This document shows positions 8,888-17,742 of a stretch of 64,000 nucleotides of DNA, one piece after another (within the stretch, counting starts at the first letter, position 1; each line of letters starts with the position of its first letter). The stretch spans positions 37,310 to 101,309 of the forward strand of contig CAVPSX010000001.1 in assembly GCA_963708515.1 (NCBI GenBank), given 5' to 3'. Position numbers and translations under genes: made by a program. The DNA is from JAPLJM01 sp963708515 (lineage in GTDB: Bacteria; Desulfobacterota; Syntrophia; Syntrophales; Fen-1087). The notes beneath the pieces are model-generated. The model worked only from the letters and a program-made list of their open reading frames with translations. It did not search any database and was not told the DNA's origin.

Positions 8888-8951
8888 CATCAGGACCGGA
8901 GGCTAAAGGGGACAGATTTCAAATCTGTCCCCCTGCCCTCCGGCCCTGATG
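8888..8951. repeat. REP-type palindrome inside a longer hairpin
   Basis: The core GGGGACAGATTT-c-AAATCTGTCCCC lies at 8,908-8,933. It is enclosed by CATCAGG/CCGGAGG and CCTCCGG/CCTGATG, extending the stem to 8,888-8,951. The same core occurs four more times in the window (14,670; 15,857; 26,700; 34,280). It lies between the permease and CoA-transferase genes and could also stop transcription. Confidence 0.8.
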
Positions 8952-8983
8952 CAGAAGTATCCTAATTAGGTCGTTGATCCACA

Positions 8984-10348
8984 CTATTTTTTGTCATTCG
9001 GGGCGGCTTTGGGTGCACTGATTCCGGGCACATGCTCGATGAGCATCAGCAGGTACATCCCGATGCCCACGGCCAGTCCCCAGGCCGGTCCGAACTTGGC
9101 AATGATCATGCCGACAAAAACCATGTAGCCCATGCTGGCGGGCGTCTTGACCATGGAGATGGCGATATAGGCGCAGGCATATCCGGTCAATAGCAGCGTG
9201 ATGGACAAGGCCACGGGCAGCAGCGGCTTCATGAAAGAGACCACGGGAGTCAAGAAACACAGAATAAGCGCCAGCCAGTACCAGTTAAAGGTTCCCGTGA
9301 AAAACGATTCCATGTTCTGTCTCCCTGTTTTGTATCTTTCGGCCAGGAAAACATGAACCCCTGTCCAGATGGGACCGTGCAGCGGAATAAACGGCCCGCC
9401 CGTCAGCAGGTGCCCGATATTCCGGATAAACAGGACGGCATGACTTTTCGTGACGTCGATTTCTATCTTTTCATCCTTGCGAATGGCGCCGGCCGATTCC
9501 AGCACGGCATTGGCCAGAATGATGTCGCCGAAGACAAAGATATAAACCATGAACGCCATGGGAAAGGCTGCCACATACATGTTCCAGCTCGGCCATCCGA
9601 TGGAGAATGGAGACAACGCCGTAAAAAAGGCCCCGATCTGGGGGACTTGCCACCCCATCTTGATATCGAAGGAAAACTCCCCGAAGGCGGGGCCGGCAAC
9701 TGCCGCCACGGCAAAACCGACCAGCAGGGCAATGGACGCAAACCAGTTCATGAATTTATTATGGGCCCTTGCTTTGGTGTACCATACGGAGAACATCAGG
9801 ATCAGAACCGATGCCCAGACGAGGGGCAGCGTATAGGGCATTTTCGCCAGGCGCCCGAACTCCGAGGTGAAGGCGGCGACGGCGCCGCCGAAGATGATCG
9901 CAGCCTTCAGCTCTACCGGCACCCATGAAAAAAAGCGGGAGCCCAGGCCTGTGACTGCAAAAAACAGTAAAATAACGCACAGACAGATGGTGACGGCCGT
10001 CATCATCTGGATCGCCGGCACCCCCACCCCGGACTTTGCAATGAATGCCATGACGATCGGCAACGCAGGCGTTATCCAGCCCGGTGCGTAGGGTTCTCCC
10101 AAAACCAGGACCGGCACGACATATACCCAGACCAGCTGGATAATAACCACCGACCAGGCCACTTCAAAGGGAATCTGAAACAGCTGCATGCACAGCCCCG
10201 CCACGACACCGCCTGTTGCCACAGTGATCAAACCGCCCTGAATAATCTCCGCTAATGAAAAATTAATATGGACGCCCGGTATCCGGGTGGTAAATTTCCA
10301 CCACCTGATCCCGGGCTGCATCGCCCCGTCTTCTCTTCTAATCGCCAT
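8984..10348 (-). CDS. Polytopic membrane permease, family uncertain
   Basis: A 454-residue protein with about 12-13 predicted hydrophobic segments and a short basic N-terminus, so an inner-membrane transporter is likely. Conspicuous segments are GGLITVATGGVVAGLCMQLF, ELKAAIIFGGAVAAFTSEFG and MAFMVYIFVFGDIILANAVL. Overall shape recalls nucleobase/sulfate-type (NCS2/SulP-like) permeases, but I cannot see their diagnostic motifs and do not assign a family. It is upstream of the two CoA-transferases on the same strand, which suggests it imports or exports the organic acid they activate. The 280 bases before it hold no gene. Confidence 0.65.
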   Translation of the reverse strand: MAIRREDGAMQPGIRWWKFTTRIPGVHINFSLAEIIQGGLITVATGGVVAGLCMQLFQIPFEVAWSVVIIQLVWVYVVPVLVLGEPYAPGWITPALPIVMAFIAKSGVGVPAIQMMTAVTICLCVILLFFAVTGLGSRFFSWVPVELKAAIIFGGAVAAFTSEFGRLAKMPYTLPLVWASVLILMFSVWYTKARAHNKFMNWFASIALLVGFAVAAVAGPAFGEFSFDIKMGWQVPQIGAFFTALSPFSIGWPSWNMYVAAFPMAFMVYIFVFGDIILANAVLESAGAIRKDEKIEIDVTKSHAVLFIRNIGHLLTGGPFIPLHGPIWTGVHVFLAERYKTGRQNMESFFTGTFNWYWLALILCFLTPVVSFMKPLLPVALSITLLLTGYACAYIAISMVKTPASMGYMVFVGMIIAKFGPAWGLAVGIGMYLLMLIEHVPGISAPKAAPNDKK

Positions 10349-10627
10349 CTCTTTGTCCCTCCTTAATTAAATTTATGAATGCTTTTCGTAACATCATTCC
10401 TTTAGCAAGCGTCGGAAAAATCATCCCTCCTTTCTTTTTATTGCATGACCAAATTTTGCACAACATGACATGCATTTAATATTTAAGGCTCTTTCTCTAA
10501 TAATGATCTACGGTTGATATTCTGGGTAGAATTCTGGGCAGTTTAGCGGTTAAACAAGGGCAGGTACAATCAGTGCAGCAATGATTGTGGTGTAAGCGGA
10601 AAGACCAAAATGTTGTAAGTGAAGCAC
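10349..10627. other. AT-rich intergenic region upstream of the permease gene
   Basis: Some 279 bases with no supportable gene lie between the response-regulator stop and the permease start, both on the minus strand. The region is clearly more AT-rich than its surroundings. It contains an imperfect dyad GCATGAC...CATGACATGC around 10,443-10,473 that could be an operator. I could not pick a convincing promoter. Confidence 0.4.
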
Positions 10628-11314
10628 CTACATGTTTTGAGAGGGAATTGCGAATATATCGGTTTCCACCCAAAGTACGGCATATCTTGACAGATCACCG
10701 CCATGCTGTAATCCGAGCTTTTCTTTTATTCGCTCACGGTAGGTCCCGACGGTTTTCACGCTGATGTTCAATTGATGTGCGATTTTACTTGAAGAATGAC
10801 CCTTTCCGATCAGTCGAAAAACTTCCATCTCGCGATCGGTGAGGCTCTGTATCGGAGTTTTATGAATCGATTCGGGCCGGCTTTGAAATTTATCCAGGAT
10901 ATTTCCCATGATCTTCTGGCTGATATAAATATTGCCGGCGAGAATATGACGGATCGCCTTTACAACGAATTCCGATGCTTCCTGTTTCATGACATAGCCT
11001 CTGGCGCCGGCCAGAAGGCATCGCTCTGCATGCAGCGATTCGTCATGCATCGACAGCACCAGCACCGGCAGTTTATTGAAGCGTCTGCTGATTTCCTTGA
11101 CCAGATCCATTCCGTTGCTGTCTTTCAGGGAGAGATCCACAATCACCATATCCGGTTGCAATTGTTCTATCGCTTTCCTTCCTCCCGTAACATCGTCGGC
11201 ATCACCGCAGACCATCATATCGTTTTCCTGGTTGATAAGATCGCTCATTCCCATCCGGAAAATGGGGTGGTCTTCAACGATCAGTATTCTGGCCTTTTCT
11301 TTTTCAGGAGACAT
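10628..11314 (-). CDS. NarL/FixJ-type response regulator
   Basis: A 228-residue two-component regulator. An N-terminal receiver domain (about 9-125) has the phosphoacceptor Asp in MVIVDLSLKDSNG, an acidic pocket at ILIVEDHPIF and the conserved Lys in YVMKQEASE. A C-terminal LuxR-type helix-turn-helix (about 155-215) has LTDREMEVFRLIGKGHSSSK. The start overlaps the end of the sensor kinase gene by 11 bases, so the pair is one operon. It lies upstream of the permease and CoA-transferase block on the same strand, a natural candidate target. Confidence 0.92.
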   Translation of the reverse strand: MSPEKEKARILIVEDHPIFRMGMSDLINQENDMMVCGDADDVTGGRKAIEQLQPDMVIVDLSLKDSNGMDLVKEISRRFNKLPVLVLSMHDESLHAERCLLAGARGYVMKQEASEFVVKAIRHILAGNIYISQKIMGNILDKFQSRPESIHKTPIQSLTDREMEVFRLIGKGHSSSKIAHQLNISVKTVGTYRERIKEKLGLQHGGDLSRYAVLWVETDIFAIPSQNM

Positions 11315-13544
11315 ATTCCTCCTCTTTCATTTCCATTTGAAGGGTTACAACGGTGCCGCCTCCGACACCTTTTCTTATGTCGAGAACTCCTCCTATTTTT
11401 TTGGCGCGGTAGGTCATGAGCCGCAATCCCATCCCCCGGAAATGTACCGATTCCGGGATACCCTGCCCGTCGTCCCTGATTTGCATCAACACACTTCCGT
11501 TGTCCGCGGACAGAGTGATGAATATGTTCTTTGATTCCGAATGCTTAACGGCATTATGCACGGCCTCGTGGACAATATAGTAAATATGGTTTGCCGCCGT
11601 GGCGTTATTTTGAAAAGGGCTTTGAATATCGGACCGGAAGTGACATTCAACACCAAAGACATCTTTTATGTAAAGGGCCAGTTCCGCCAGGGATGAATCA
11701 AGCCCGCGATCCGTCAGGTTGACAGGGTACAACCCTCTTGAAAGCCGTCTGGTTTTGTTTATGGAATCTTTAATAAATGCGCCTATTTTGGCCGCGTCAT
11801 CCGCTTCCGCGACCCCCTTTCTCTCCAGCCTCTTCTTCAGAACCTTGCTCAACACTTCAATGCCGATGAGCTGCGGGCACAGATCATCGTGAAGATCCCG
11901 GCCGATTCTCTGACGTTCTTTTTCGCTGATATTCAGGATCTCCTGTTCAAGGCGTTTTGATTCCTTCTCCGAATTTTTTTGCTCGGTCACATCTCTTAAT
12001 ACGCCACGAAATCCGATGGGCTGTGCTTCTTTATCGACGATCAGAGATACAGAGATTTCTGCAAAACTCCGTGAATTGTCTTTTTTTATGAGTTCCCATA
12101 CGGCGGTCTCGCTCGCATCCCCACTTTCTCTTATCTGACGAAAGGTCTTCAAAATTCTCTTAAGGTTTTTCTTGTCTGTAAAATCCCGTATATTCATCCG
12201 ATCCATTTCATCTTCCGAAAACCCAAGAATTTTCAGCATGGAGTCATTGAAAAAAGTGAAATTTCCATTCAGGTCAACCTCAAAATAGCCTTCTTTGATT
12301 CGTTCGAGGATGGTGCGGTATTTTTTCTCGCTTTCACGCAATGCCTCTTCGGTCTGTTTCCTTTCGTCAATCTCAGCCTTCAAGCTATCACGGGATATCT
12401 CCAGTTTTTCCATAAAGTTATTGAAGTAACCCGTCAACTGGCCGATCTCGTCGGCAAATGTTACCGGCATACGAACCGATAAATCACCGGAAGCCCCTTG
12501 AGAAAAACGCTGCATCAGTGACTGCAGGGGGCGGATGATTGAATCACTGAACCAGAATGAGAGGGGCAGGCCCAGCAGCAGTATTATCAAGATTGTCGTG
12601 ATAACGACATTTCTGGCCGTTTTAAGGGGGGCATAGACCTCGTCCAGGTAACTGGTCGATGCCACGATCCAGTCATATTCTGGAATATAACTAAAAATGA
12701 CGAATTTTTCACGATAGGTTTCCTCGTCAGGATTTTTCCATGAATAGAAGATCTTTCCTTGCTTTTTTGCAACAATGTCGCGGACAAATGTCCATCCCTT
12801 CGCATCTGTTACATCGTACACATTACCCTGAAGCGCCGGATGGACAATAACATTCCCCTTGCTGTCAAGAACATACGAATACCCGGTCTTCCCGAACCTC
12901 AATGCCAGTATGCTGTCACGGAAATCGGAAACATTCACCAGGTTTTTGAATTCATCCCGATACGAAGAAACCGATATGATCCAGTCCCACGGTTCAAAAT
13001 AGGTCATATACAGGGCTTTCTGCCTTTTCCGGTTCTCTCCAGGATTCTCCCACTCGTATTCCAGGTACCCTTCCTTGCGCTTTATCTGTTCTTTGACAAA
13101 CTGATGGTGTAAATATTTCTTCCCTGTAACGCCCGGGTTCGGGTGTACGATGGCGATTCCCTTACCGTTAACGCAGTAAATGTAGCCGGTTTTACCGATC
13201 CTCTGGCTGAACAGAATTTCCTGGGCTTTCGCCTTGGCTTCGCTTTCCGTCATCATGCCAGTTTTGTACTTTTCATATATATTTTCAACAATTTCCTTGT
13301 TTTTTTCCGCCACCGCCCTCAGATAATTTTTTATGGACGTGTTTGCTGAAGTCTGGACCATATTCTGGATCGTGGCTGTTGTATTGGTGAGTTCACTTTC
13401 GATATTGGTTTCGATTGTATTGAGAACTTGAGAATAAATGAACATCCCTGTCAGTAAGGCGGCTCCGACAAGGATGGAACTGTAAACCAACAGAAGTTTG
13501 TAACGGATGGGCAGGTTATGATAAAAGCTAACGGTTTTTTTCAT
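11304..13544 (-). CDS. Cache-domain sensor histidine kinase (HisKA_3 type)
   Basis: A 746-residue membrane sensor kinase. A transmembrane helix at about residues 16-38 precedes an extracytoplasmic region with two similar Cache-type modules: GKTGYIYCVNGKGIAIVHP with YFEPWDWIISVSSY, then GKTGYSYVLDSKGNVIVHP with YIPEYDWIVASTSY. Such modules bind small ligands such as organic acids. A second membrane helix (near 315), HAMP, PAS (YFEVDLNGNFTFFNDSML), HisKA_3 (phosphoacceptor His in RIGRDLHDDLCPQLIG) and an HATPase domain (DDGQGIPE) follow. It overlaps the NarL-type regulator, its likely partner. The ligand may be the acid handled by the neighbouring catabolic genes; this is inference. Confidence 0.92.
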   Translation of the reverse strand: MKKTVSFYHNLPIRYKLLLVYSSILVGAALLTGMFIYSQVLNTIETNIESELTNTTATIQNMVQTSANTSIKNYLRAVAEKNKEIVENIYEKYKTGMMTESEAKAKAQEILFSQRIGKTGYIYCVNGKGIAIVHPNPGVTGKKYLHHQFVKEQIKRKEGYLEYEWENPGENRKRQKALYMTYFEPWDWIISVSSYRDEFKNLVNVSDFRDSILALRFGKTGYSYVLDSKGNVIVHPALQGNVYDVTDAKGWTFVRDIVAKKQGKIFYSWKNPDEETYREKFVIFSYIPEYDWIVASTSYLDEVYAPLKTARNVVITTILIILLLGLPLSFWFSDSIIRPLQSLMQRFSQGASGDLSVRMPVTFADEIGQLTGYFNNFMEKLEISRDSLKAEIDERKQTEEALRESEKKYRTILERIKEGYFEVDLNGNFTFFNDSMLKILGFSEDEMDRMNIRDFTDKKNLKRILKTFRQIRESGDASETAVWELIKKDNSRSFAEISVSLIVDKEAQPIGFRGVLRDVTEQKNSEKESKRLEQEILNISEKERQRIGRDLHDDLCPQLIGIEVLSKVLKKRLERKGVAEADDAAKIGAFIKDSINKTRRLSRGLYPVNLTDRGLDSSLAELALYIKDVFGVECHFRSDIQSPFQNNATAANHIYYIVHEAVHNAVKHSESKNIFITLSADNGSVLMQIRDDGQGIPESVHFRGMGLRLMTYRAKKIGGVLDIRKGVGGGTVVTLQMEMKEEEYVS

Positions 13545-13591
13545 ATGCTCTCTTTTTCACATGATTTCGATTCGTCATCGCGATCGGATGA

Positions 13592-14659
13592 TTAATCGAG
13601 GTATCCTCTGGCAGGCATCAGCTGCCGGCGCGTGAGAATGGAGCCTGTCGCCGCAATGACATCGTCGGGGATGCGGACCTTCGCGTGCAGCATCGGCCCC
13701 TCTTTTGTGTCCGCCCGGGGACCGAAGGCAAAGAAATGATCGATGGCCTTGTTGGCGTTGGTAAATGCATTGCCGCAGGGCAAGGGCTGCACGAGCGCAA
13801 AGACCTCCGTGATGGCCGCAGTCAGCCTTTCAGAAATCTCCCCGGCTGTTTTCCGATCGCCCTTCTCCAGATTGCCGATGAGGGTTGAAAGCTCCCGGGC
13901 AAAGCAGTTAGCCGTGCTCAGCAGAAACCCCGTATAAGGCCCGCCGGCCTCGCGCAGCCATCCGACGTAATCGCCCTCGGCGCCCCGCACCAGAAATACG
14001 CCCCCCTTGTCCACCGCGGACGTCGCGATGCGGTCCTGACCGCTCGAATCCTTGAAGAAAATCAGGTTTGAATAGGTCTCGACAAGCCTGCCAAAGGTTT
14101 CCGCCGACACTTCGTTTTCCGTCACCTGGGGGAGCTGATACAGGGCGGTGGGCAGCCCCTGATCGAGAATCACGGACAGTCCGGCTTCCAGGTCCGCCTG
14201 TGTCAGTGTCTTTCCCGCCGCCGGGCAAACGGTAAAACCGCAAACCCGCGTGTCTTTGAGGATTCGCACCCTATCATTTCCATCGGTCAGGCCTTTTGGA
14301 TCGATCAGCCTCAGCATGCCGGAAATCGTCCGCTGCATGCTGTCGGTATCCCGTTTCAGGGCGCCCAGGAGCAGATATATTTCCTGCTTTCGGGCCTGCT
14401 GCAATGCAAATTCAGCGACCTGCATGGTTTCCTGCTCGTCCAGCTCCCAGCCGTCGCCCGTTGAACCGGGAATCAGAAATCCCTTCACACAGGGGACGAT
14501 GTGATGGAAATGGGCGGACATCCGGTCAAAATCGATGGCGCCGTCGTCCCGGTAATGCGTCAGCAACGGGCACCACAACCTGGGAACGCCCGCCGGAAAA
14601 AATTCCCGCACACAGGCCTGTCGTTTTTTCGAAACGGATTTCATTGAACGCCCCCCCAT
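13592..14659 (-). CDS. DapA/NanA-family aldolase (dihydrodipicolinate synthase-like)
   Basis: A 355-residue class I aldolase-fold protein, longer than DapA (about 290). Schiff-base Lys is seen in SNLIFFKDSSGQDR, the assisting Tyr in PTALYQLPQ, and GSTGDGWELDEQE matches the conserved Gly/Ser/Thr pyruvate carboxylate loop. Members cleave or form 2-keto acids using pyruvate; true DapA is unlikely given length and context. The start could be 14,659 or an internal ATG 15 bases on (MKSVSKK). It follows the aminotransferase gene across a palindromic repeat. It may supply a 2-oxoacid to the nearby oxidoreductase; this is speculative. Confidence 0.8.
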   Translation of the reverse strand: MGGRSMKSVSKKRQACVREFFPAGVPRLWCPLLTHYRDDGAIDFDRMSAHFHHIVPCVKGFLIPGSTGDGWELDEQETMQVAEFALQQARKQEIYLLLGALKRDTDSMQRTISGMLRLIDPKGLTDGNDRVRILKDTRVCGFTVCPAAGKTLTQADLEAGLSVILDQGLPTALYQLPQVTENEVSAETFGRLVETYSNLIFFKDSSGQDRIATSAVDKGGVFLVRGAEGDYVGWLREAGGPYTGFLLSTANCFARELSTLIGNLEKGDRKTAGEISERLTAAITEVFALVQPLPCGNAFTNANKAIDHFFAFGPRADTKEGPMLHAKVRIPDDVIAATGSILTRRQLMPARGYLD

Positions 14660-14669
14660 ACATTCCTCA

Positions 14670-14706
14670 CATAATGGGGACAGAATTGAATTCTGTCCCC
14701 ATTATG
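14670..14706. repeat. REP-type palindrome (37 bp, near perfect)
   Basis: CATAATGGGGACAGAATT and its reverse complement flank a single central G. It is the same family as the copies at 8,908, 15,857, 26,700 and 34,280, with GAATT in place of GATTT. It lies between the DapA-like and aminotransferase genes. Confidence 0.85.
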
Positions 14707-14731
14707 CCATTCTGTTCCCGCTAGGCCACCA

Positions 14732-15841
14732 TTATTCAAAGAGTTTTTTCAGGGCTGCAAGCAGCCGAAAGACGCTTTCTTCCCTGGACGAGTGGCCCAT
14801 CAGGCCGATCCGCCAGATCTTGCCCGCCAGGGGTCCCAGCCCGGCGCCGATTTCGATCCTGAACTCGCTGCGCAACCGTTTCCGGATGGACAGCTCATCG
14901 ACGCCCGCCGGGATCAGCACCGTGTTGAGCATGGGCAGCCGAAAGGGTTCCTCCACAAGCATCTCCATGCCGAGTTCCCTGAGGCCGCCGACCAGCGCCA
15001 GATGGTTCTTCCGATGCCGCTGAAAGGCCTTTTCGAGCCCCTCTTCGAGCAGCAGCGCGAGGGCCTGGTAGAGCCCGTAGAGCATGTTCACAGGCGCCGT
15101 ATGGTGATAGACACGCTTGGCGCCCCAGTAATTCGCGATCAGCGACAGGTCCAGATACCAGTTGGGAACTTTGGTTTTACGGCCGTTGAGTTTGGCAACC
15201 GCCCTTTCGGAAAAGGACAAAGGCGCGAGTCCCGGCGGGCAGGAGAGGCATTTCTGTGTCCCGCTGTACAGCGCGTCGATGCCCCAGTCGTCCATGCGCA
15301 CGTCGATCCCGCCGAGGCTCGTTACCGCATCCACGAGGTAGAGGACGTCGCTGCCCTTGAGCAATTTTCCGATTTCGGCCACCGGGTTCATGACCCCCGT
15401 CGACGTTTCCGCATGCACCACCGCGACGATGCGGTAGGCGTTCCCGCGGATTTTCTTTTCCACCGCCTCCGGGATGACGGGCGTTCCCCAGGCGAATTCA
15501 AGGGTATCCACGGCGGCGCCCAGCCTGTCCGCGACATCGCTCATGCGCATGCCGAAAACGCCGTTGATGAGGATCAGCGCCTTGTCGCCCGGTTCGATGA
15601 GATTCACGAAACAGGCCTCCATGCCGGCCGATCCGGTCCCGGACATCGGCACCGTCATGGCGTTTTGCGTGTTCAGGACCTGTTTGAGCATCTCCTTGAT
15701 TCCGTCCATGATCGTCATAAAATAGGGGTCCATATGCCCGAGGGTCTTGCGGCTCAGGGCGTTATAGACCTCCTGCGGGACGCAGGACGGACCTGGACCC
15801 AGCAGCAATACGTCTTCGATGCCATCGAGCAAATTTTTCAT
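14732..15841 (-). CDS. Class V aminotransferase (alanine-glyoxylate/serine-pyruvate type)
   Basis: A 369-residue PLP-dependent aminotransferase of the AGT/PucG/SgaA group. The N-terminal LLGPGPSCVPQEV and HMDPYF blocks, AETSTGVMNP, and the PLP Lys in YSGTQKCLSCPPGLAP are typical. Members transfer amino groups between alanine or serine and glyoxylate, pyruvate or (S)-ureidoglycine. The 5' end has GAGGAGGAGA before the ATG, set against the palindrome at 15,857. It is flanked by a ketopantoate-reductase-like and a DapA-like gene on the same strand, suggesting a shared 2-oxoacid/amino-acid pathway. Substrates are not readable from the sequence. Confidence 0.88.
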   Translation of the reverse strand: MKNLLDGIEDVLLLGPGPSCVPQEVYNALSRKTLGHMDPYFMTIMDGIKEMLKQVLNTQNAMTVPMSGTGSAGMEACFVNLIEPGDKALILINGVFGMRMSDVADRLGAAVDTLEFAWGTPVIPEAVEKKIRGNAYRIVAVVHAETSTGVMNPVAEIGKLLKGSDVLYLVDAVTSLGGIDVRMDDWGIDALYSGTQKCLSCPPGLAPLSFSERAVAKLNGRKTKVPNWYLDLSLIANYWGAKRVYHHTAPVNMLYGLYQALALLLEEGLEKAFQRHRKNHLALVGGLRELGMEMLVEEPFRLPMLNTVLIPAGVDELSIRKRLRSEFRIEIGAGLGPLAGKIWRIGLMGHSSREESVFRLLAALKKLFE

Positions 15842-15856
15842 ATTCTCCTCCTCGAT

Positions 15857-15907
15857 ATGGGGACAGATTTAAATCTGTCCCCATAAAATTATAAATCTGT
15901 CCCCTTA
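15857..15907. repeat. REP-type palindrome plus a half copy
   Basis: A perfect palindrome with arms ATGGGGACAGATTT/AAATCTGTCCCCAT is at 15,857-15,884. It is followed at 15,891-15,907 by a second, half-length copy (ATAAATCTGTCCCCTTA). The half copy overlaps the 3' end of the next minus-strand gene and provides its last codons and stop. Confidence 0.85.
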
Positions 15908-16827
15908 TCGCATGTCAACTCGATCTTCCGGATCTGATCGAACAGTCTCTGATTCACCGGCGTGGGAATGTCGTAACGCCGGCCCAGTTCGATCACGCGA
16001 CCCGCAAACATTTCCACCTCGGTTTTCCGGCCGGCTTCCACATCCTGCAGCATGGAGGTCATCCCCTGTGGATTCAGCCGGGAGAGAACGGGGTCGAAGC
16101 GCCCGATATCCGCTTCCGACAGATCGACACCGGCCTGCCCGGCAAGCCGGACGACCTCGCACATGGCCGCTTCCATCAGCTCTCGGGGCTCCCGCTCGGT
16201 CTGAAAACGGCCATAAGGGGCCCGCAGCACGGCCGAGGCCTGGTTGATCCCCACGTTGATCATGAATTTCCACCACAGGATGCGCAGCATGTCCGGCGGC
16301 GTTTCATAGACAATGCCGGCCTTCTGAAAAAACGCCTGAACGCGCTTGACCCTTTCCGTCAGGACGGGATTGGCCGCCTCTCCGATAAACAGCTTGCCCT
16401 GGGTGGTATAAATGACGCGGTTCTCGTCCCGCAGTGCATCAATTCCGAGGGACACGGCGTACAGGACCCTTTCCATGCCATAGACGGCGCCGATGCGCTC
16501 CTCGCTCTCGATGCCGTTCATGACGGAAAGGATCAGGGTTTCGGCACCGACCCGGTTTTTCATATCCCGGATGGCGTCGTCAAGATGCTGGTACTTGACG
16601 GCGACCATAACGAGATCCGCCGTAGCGGCAAGGTCTTCCGGGTCGAGGACGGAAATATGATAAGTCTTGCCGTTGACGACCACGCCTTCCCGGCGGAGCC
16701 GCTCAGCACGTTCCTCCCCGGCCACAAAGGCGACACAGCGGGGATTCATGTCATAAAGCATGGCGGCATAAACCGCCCCCAGCGCGCCGGCCCCGATGAT
16801 GGAAATGGTCTCAATGGATGATTTCAT
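15889..16827 (-). CDS. Ketopantoate reductase family protein (ApbA/PanE-like)
   Basis: A 312-residue NADP-dependent dehydrogenase. The N-terminal dinucleotide fold has ISIIGAGALGAVYAAML. The C-terminal domain has the catalytic Lys in RILWWKFMINVGINQ and the Asp/Ser-rich helix STSMLQDVEAGRKTEVE (here TSMLQDVEAGRKTEVE). PanE reduces 2-dehydropantoate to pantoate in CoA biosynthesis, but many paralogues act on other 2-oxoacids, and the oxidoreductase operon context suggests that here. The last residues (CDKGTDL) and the stop are encoded by a half copy of the dispersed GGGGACAGATTT repeat, so the natural C-terminus was altered. Confidence 0.85.
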   Translation of the reverse strand: MKSSIETISIIGAGALGAVYAAMLYDMNPRCVAFVAGEERAERLRREGVVVNGKTYHISVLDPEDLAATADLVMVAVKYQHLDDAIRDMKNRVGAETLILSVMNGIESEERIGAVYGMERVLYAVSLGIDALRDENRVIYTTQGKLFIGEAANPVLTERVKRVQAFFQKAGIVYETPPDMLRILWWKFMINVGINQASAVLRAPYGRFQTEREPRELMEAAMCEVVRLAGQAGVDLSEADIGRFDPVLSRLNPQGMTSMLQDVEAGRKTEVEMFAGRVIELGRRYDIPTPVNQRLFDQIRKIELTCDKGTDL

Positions 16828-16860
16828 GGTTTCCTCAGTATTCGAATCCTGTCATATTTT

Positions 16861-17742
16861 TCAGGGCCTTTCGCCGGCCTTGCGCAGCAGCAGCTCCCAG
16901 TCTTCGTTGACCATCTGCTGGATCTGGTCGAGGTCCTGGTCCGTGAGGTGTTTGAAGCGGCCCTGGAGTCTGAAATACTCCCGCACGAGGTATTCCCTGG
17001 GCTTGTAGTTGATCGTGTAGCGCAGGCCGTCTTCCACCTCGTAAAGCGGGAAGATGTTGGTCTGCACGGCCATGCGGGCGATCTTGACGGACATTTCGGA
17101 GGGAATGCGCCAGCCCGTGGGACAGCTTGCGTAAATGTGCAGGAATCTCGACCCTTTGATGTTTTTTGCTTTCTGCGCCTTGCGCAGCAGGTCCTCGGGA
17201 TAGGCAATGCTGGCCGTGGCGACATAGGGAATCCGGTGCGCCACGAGGACTTCCACGATGTTTTTCTTGCGCAGCTTTTTCCAGTCACGGCCGGTGGTGG
17301 TCGTCGTCCAGGCGCCGTAAGGGGTGGAAGAGCTGCGCTGGATGCCGGTGTTCATATAGGCTTCATTGTCGTAACAGACATAGAGAAAATTTTCGTTGCG
17401 CTCCACGGCGCCGCTCAAGGCCTGGAAGCCGATGTCAAAAGTCCCGCCGTCTCCGGCCCAGGTGAGCACCGTGGTTTCCGTATCGCCCAACATGTCCAGG
17501 GCGGCCCGCACCCCGGTGGCCGTCGCGCCGCCCGTTTCAAAGGCCGCGTGGATCACGGGAATCTTCAGCGCCGACTGCGGATAAGGCCCCGCAATCACCG
17601 ACCAGCAGCAGGCCGGCAGCACCATCATGGTCTTTTCTCCGAGGGCCTTGAGCACAAAGCGCATGGCGATCGTCGCGCCGCAGCCCGGACAGCCCACATG
17701 CCCCGAATGGACAAATTCCCGATCCATGACATCATTCTGCAT
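16861..17742 (-). CDS. porB: 2-oxoacid:ferredoxin oxidoreductase, beta (TPP) subunit
   Basis: A 293-residue thiamine-diphosphate subunit of a pyruvate:ferredoxin-type oxidoreductase, which converts a 2-oxoacid and CoA to acyl-CoA, CO2 and reduced ferredoxin. HVGCPGCGATIAMR supplies cluster-ligating cysteines, and the TPP/Mg motif is GDGGTFDIGFQAL with CYDNEAYMNTG. It overlaps the alpha gene by 11 bases. Together with the alpha, GltD-ferredoxin and gamma genes it makes the four-part enzyme. Pyruvate is the most common substrate, but 2-oxoisovalerate-type enzymes look similar, so the symbol is provisional. Confidence 0.9.
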   Translation of the reverse strand: MQNDVMDREFVHSGHVGCPGCGATIAMRFVLKALGEKTMMVLPACCWSVIAGPYPQSALKIPVIHAAFETGGATATGVRAALDMLGDTETTVLTWAGDGGTFDIGFQALSGAVERNENFLYVCYDNEAYMNTGIQRSSSTPYGAWTTTTTGRDWKKLRKKNIVEVLVAHRIPYVATASIAYPEDLLRKAQKAKNIKGSRFLHIYASCPTGWRIPSEMSVKIARMAVQTNIFPLYEVEDGLRYTINYKPREYLVREYFRLQGRFKHLTDQDLDQIQQMVNEDWELLLRKAGERP

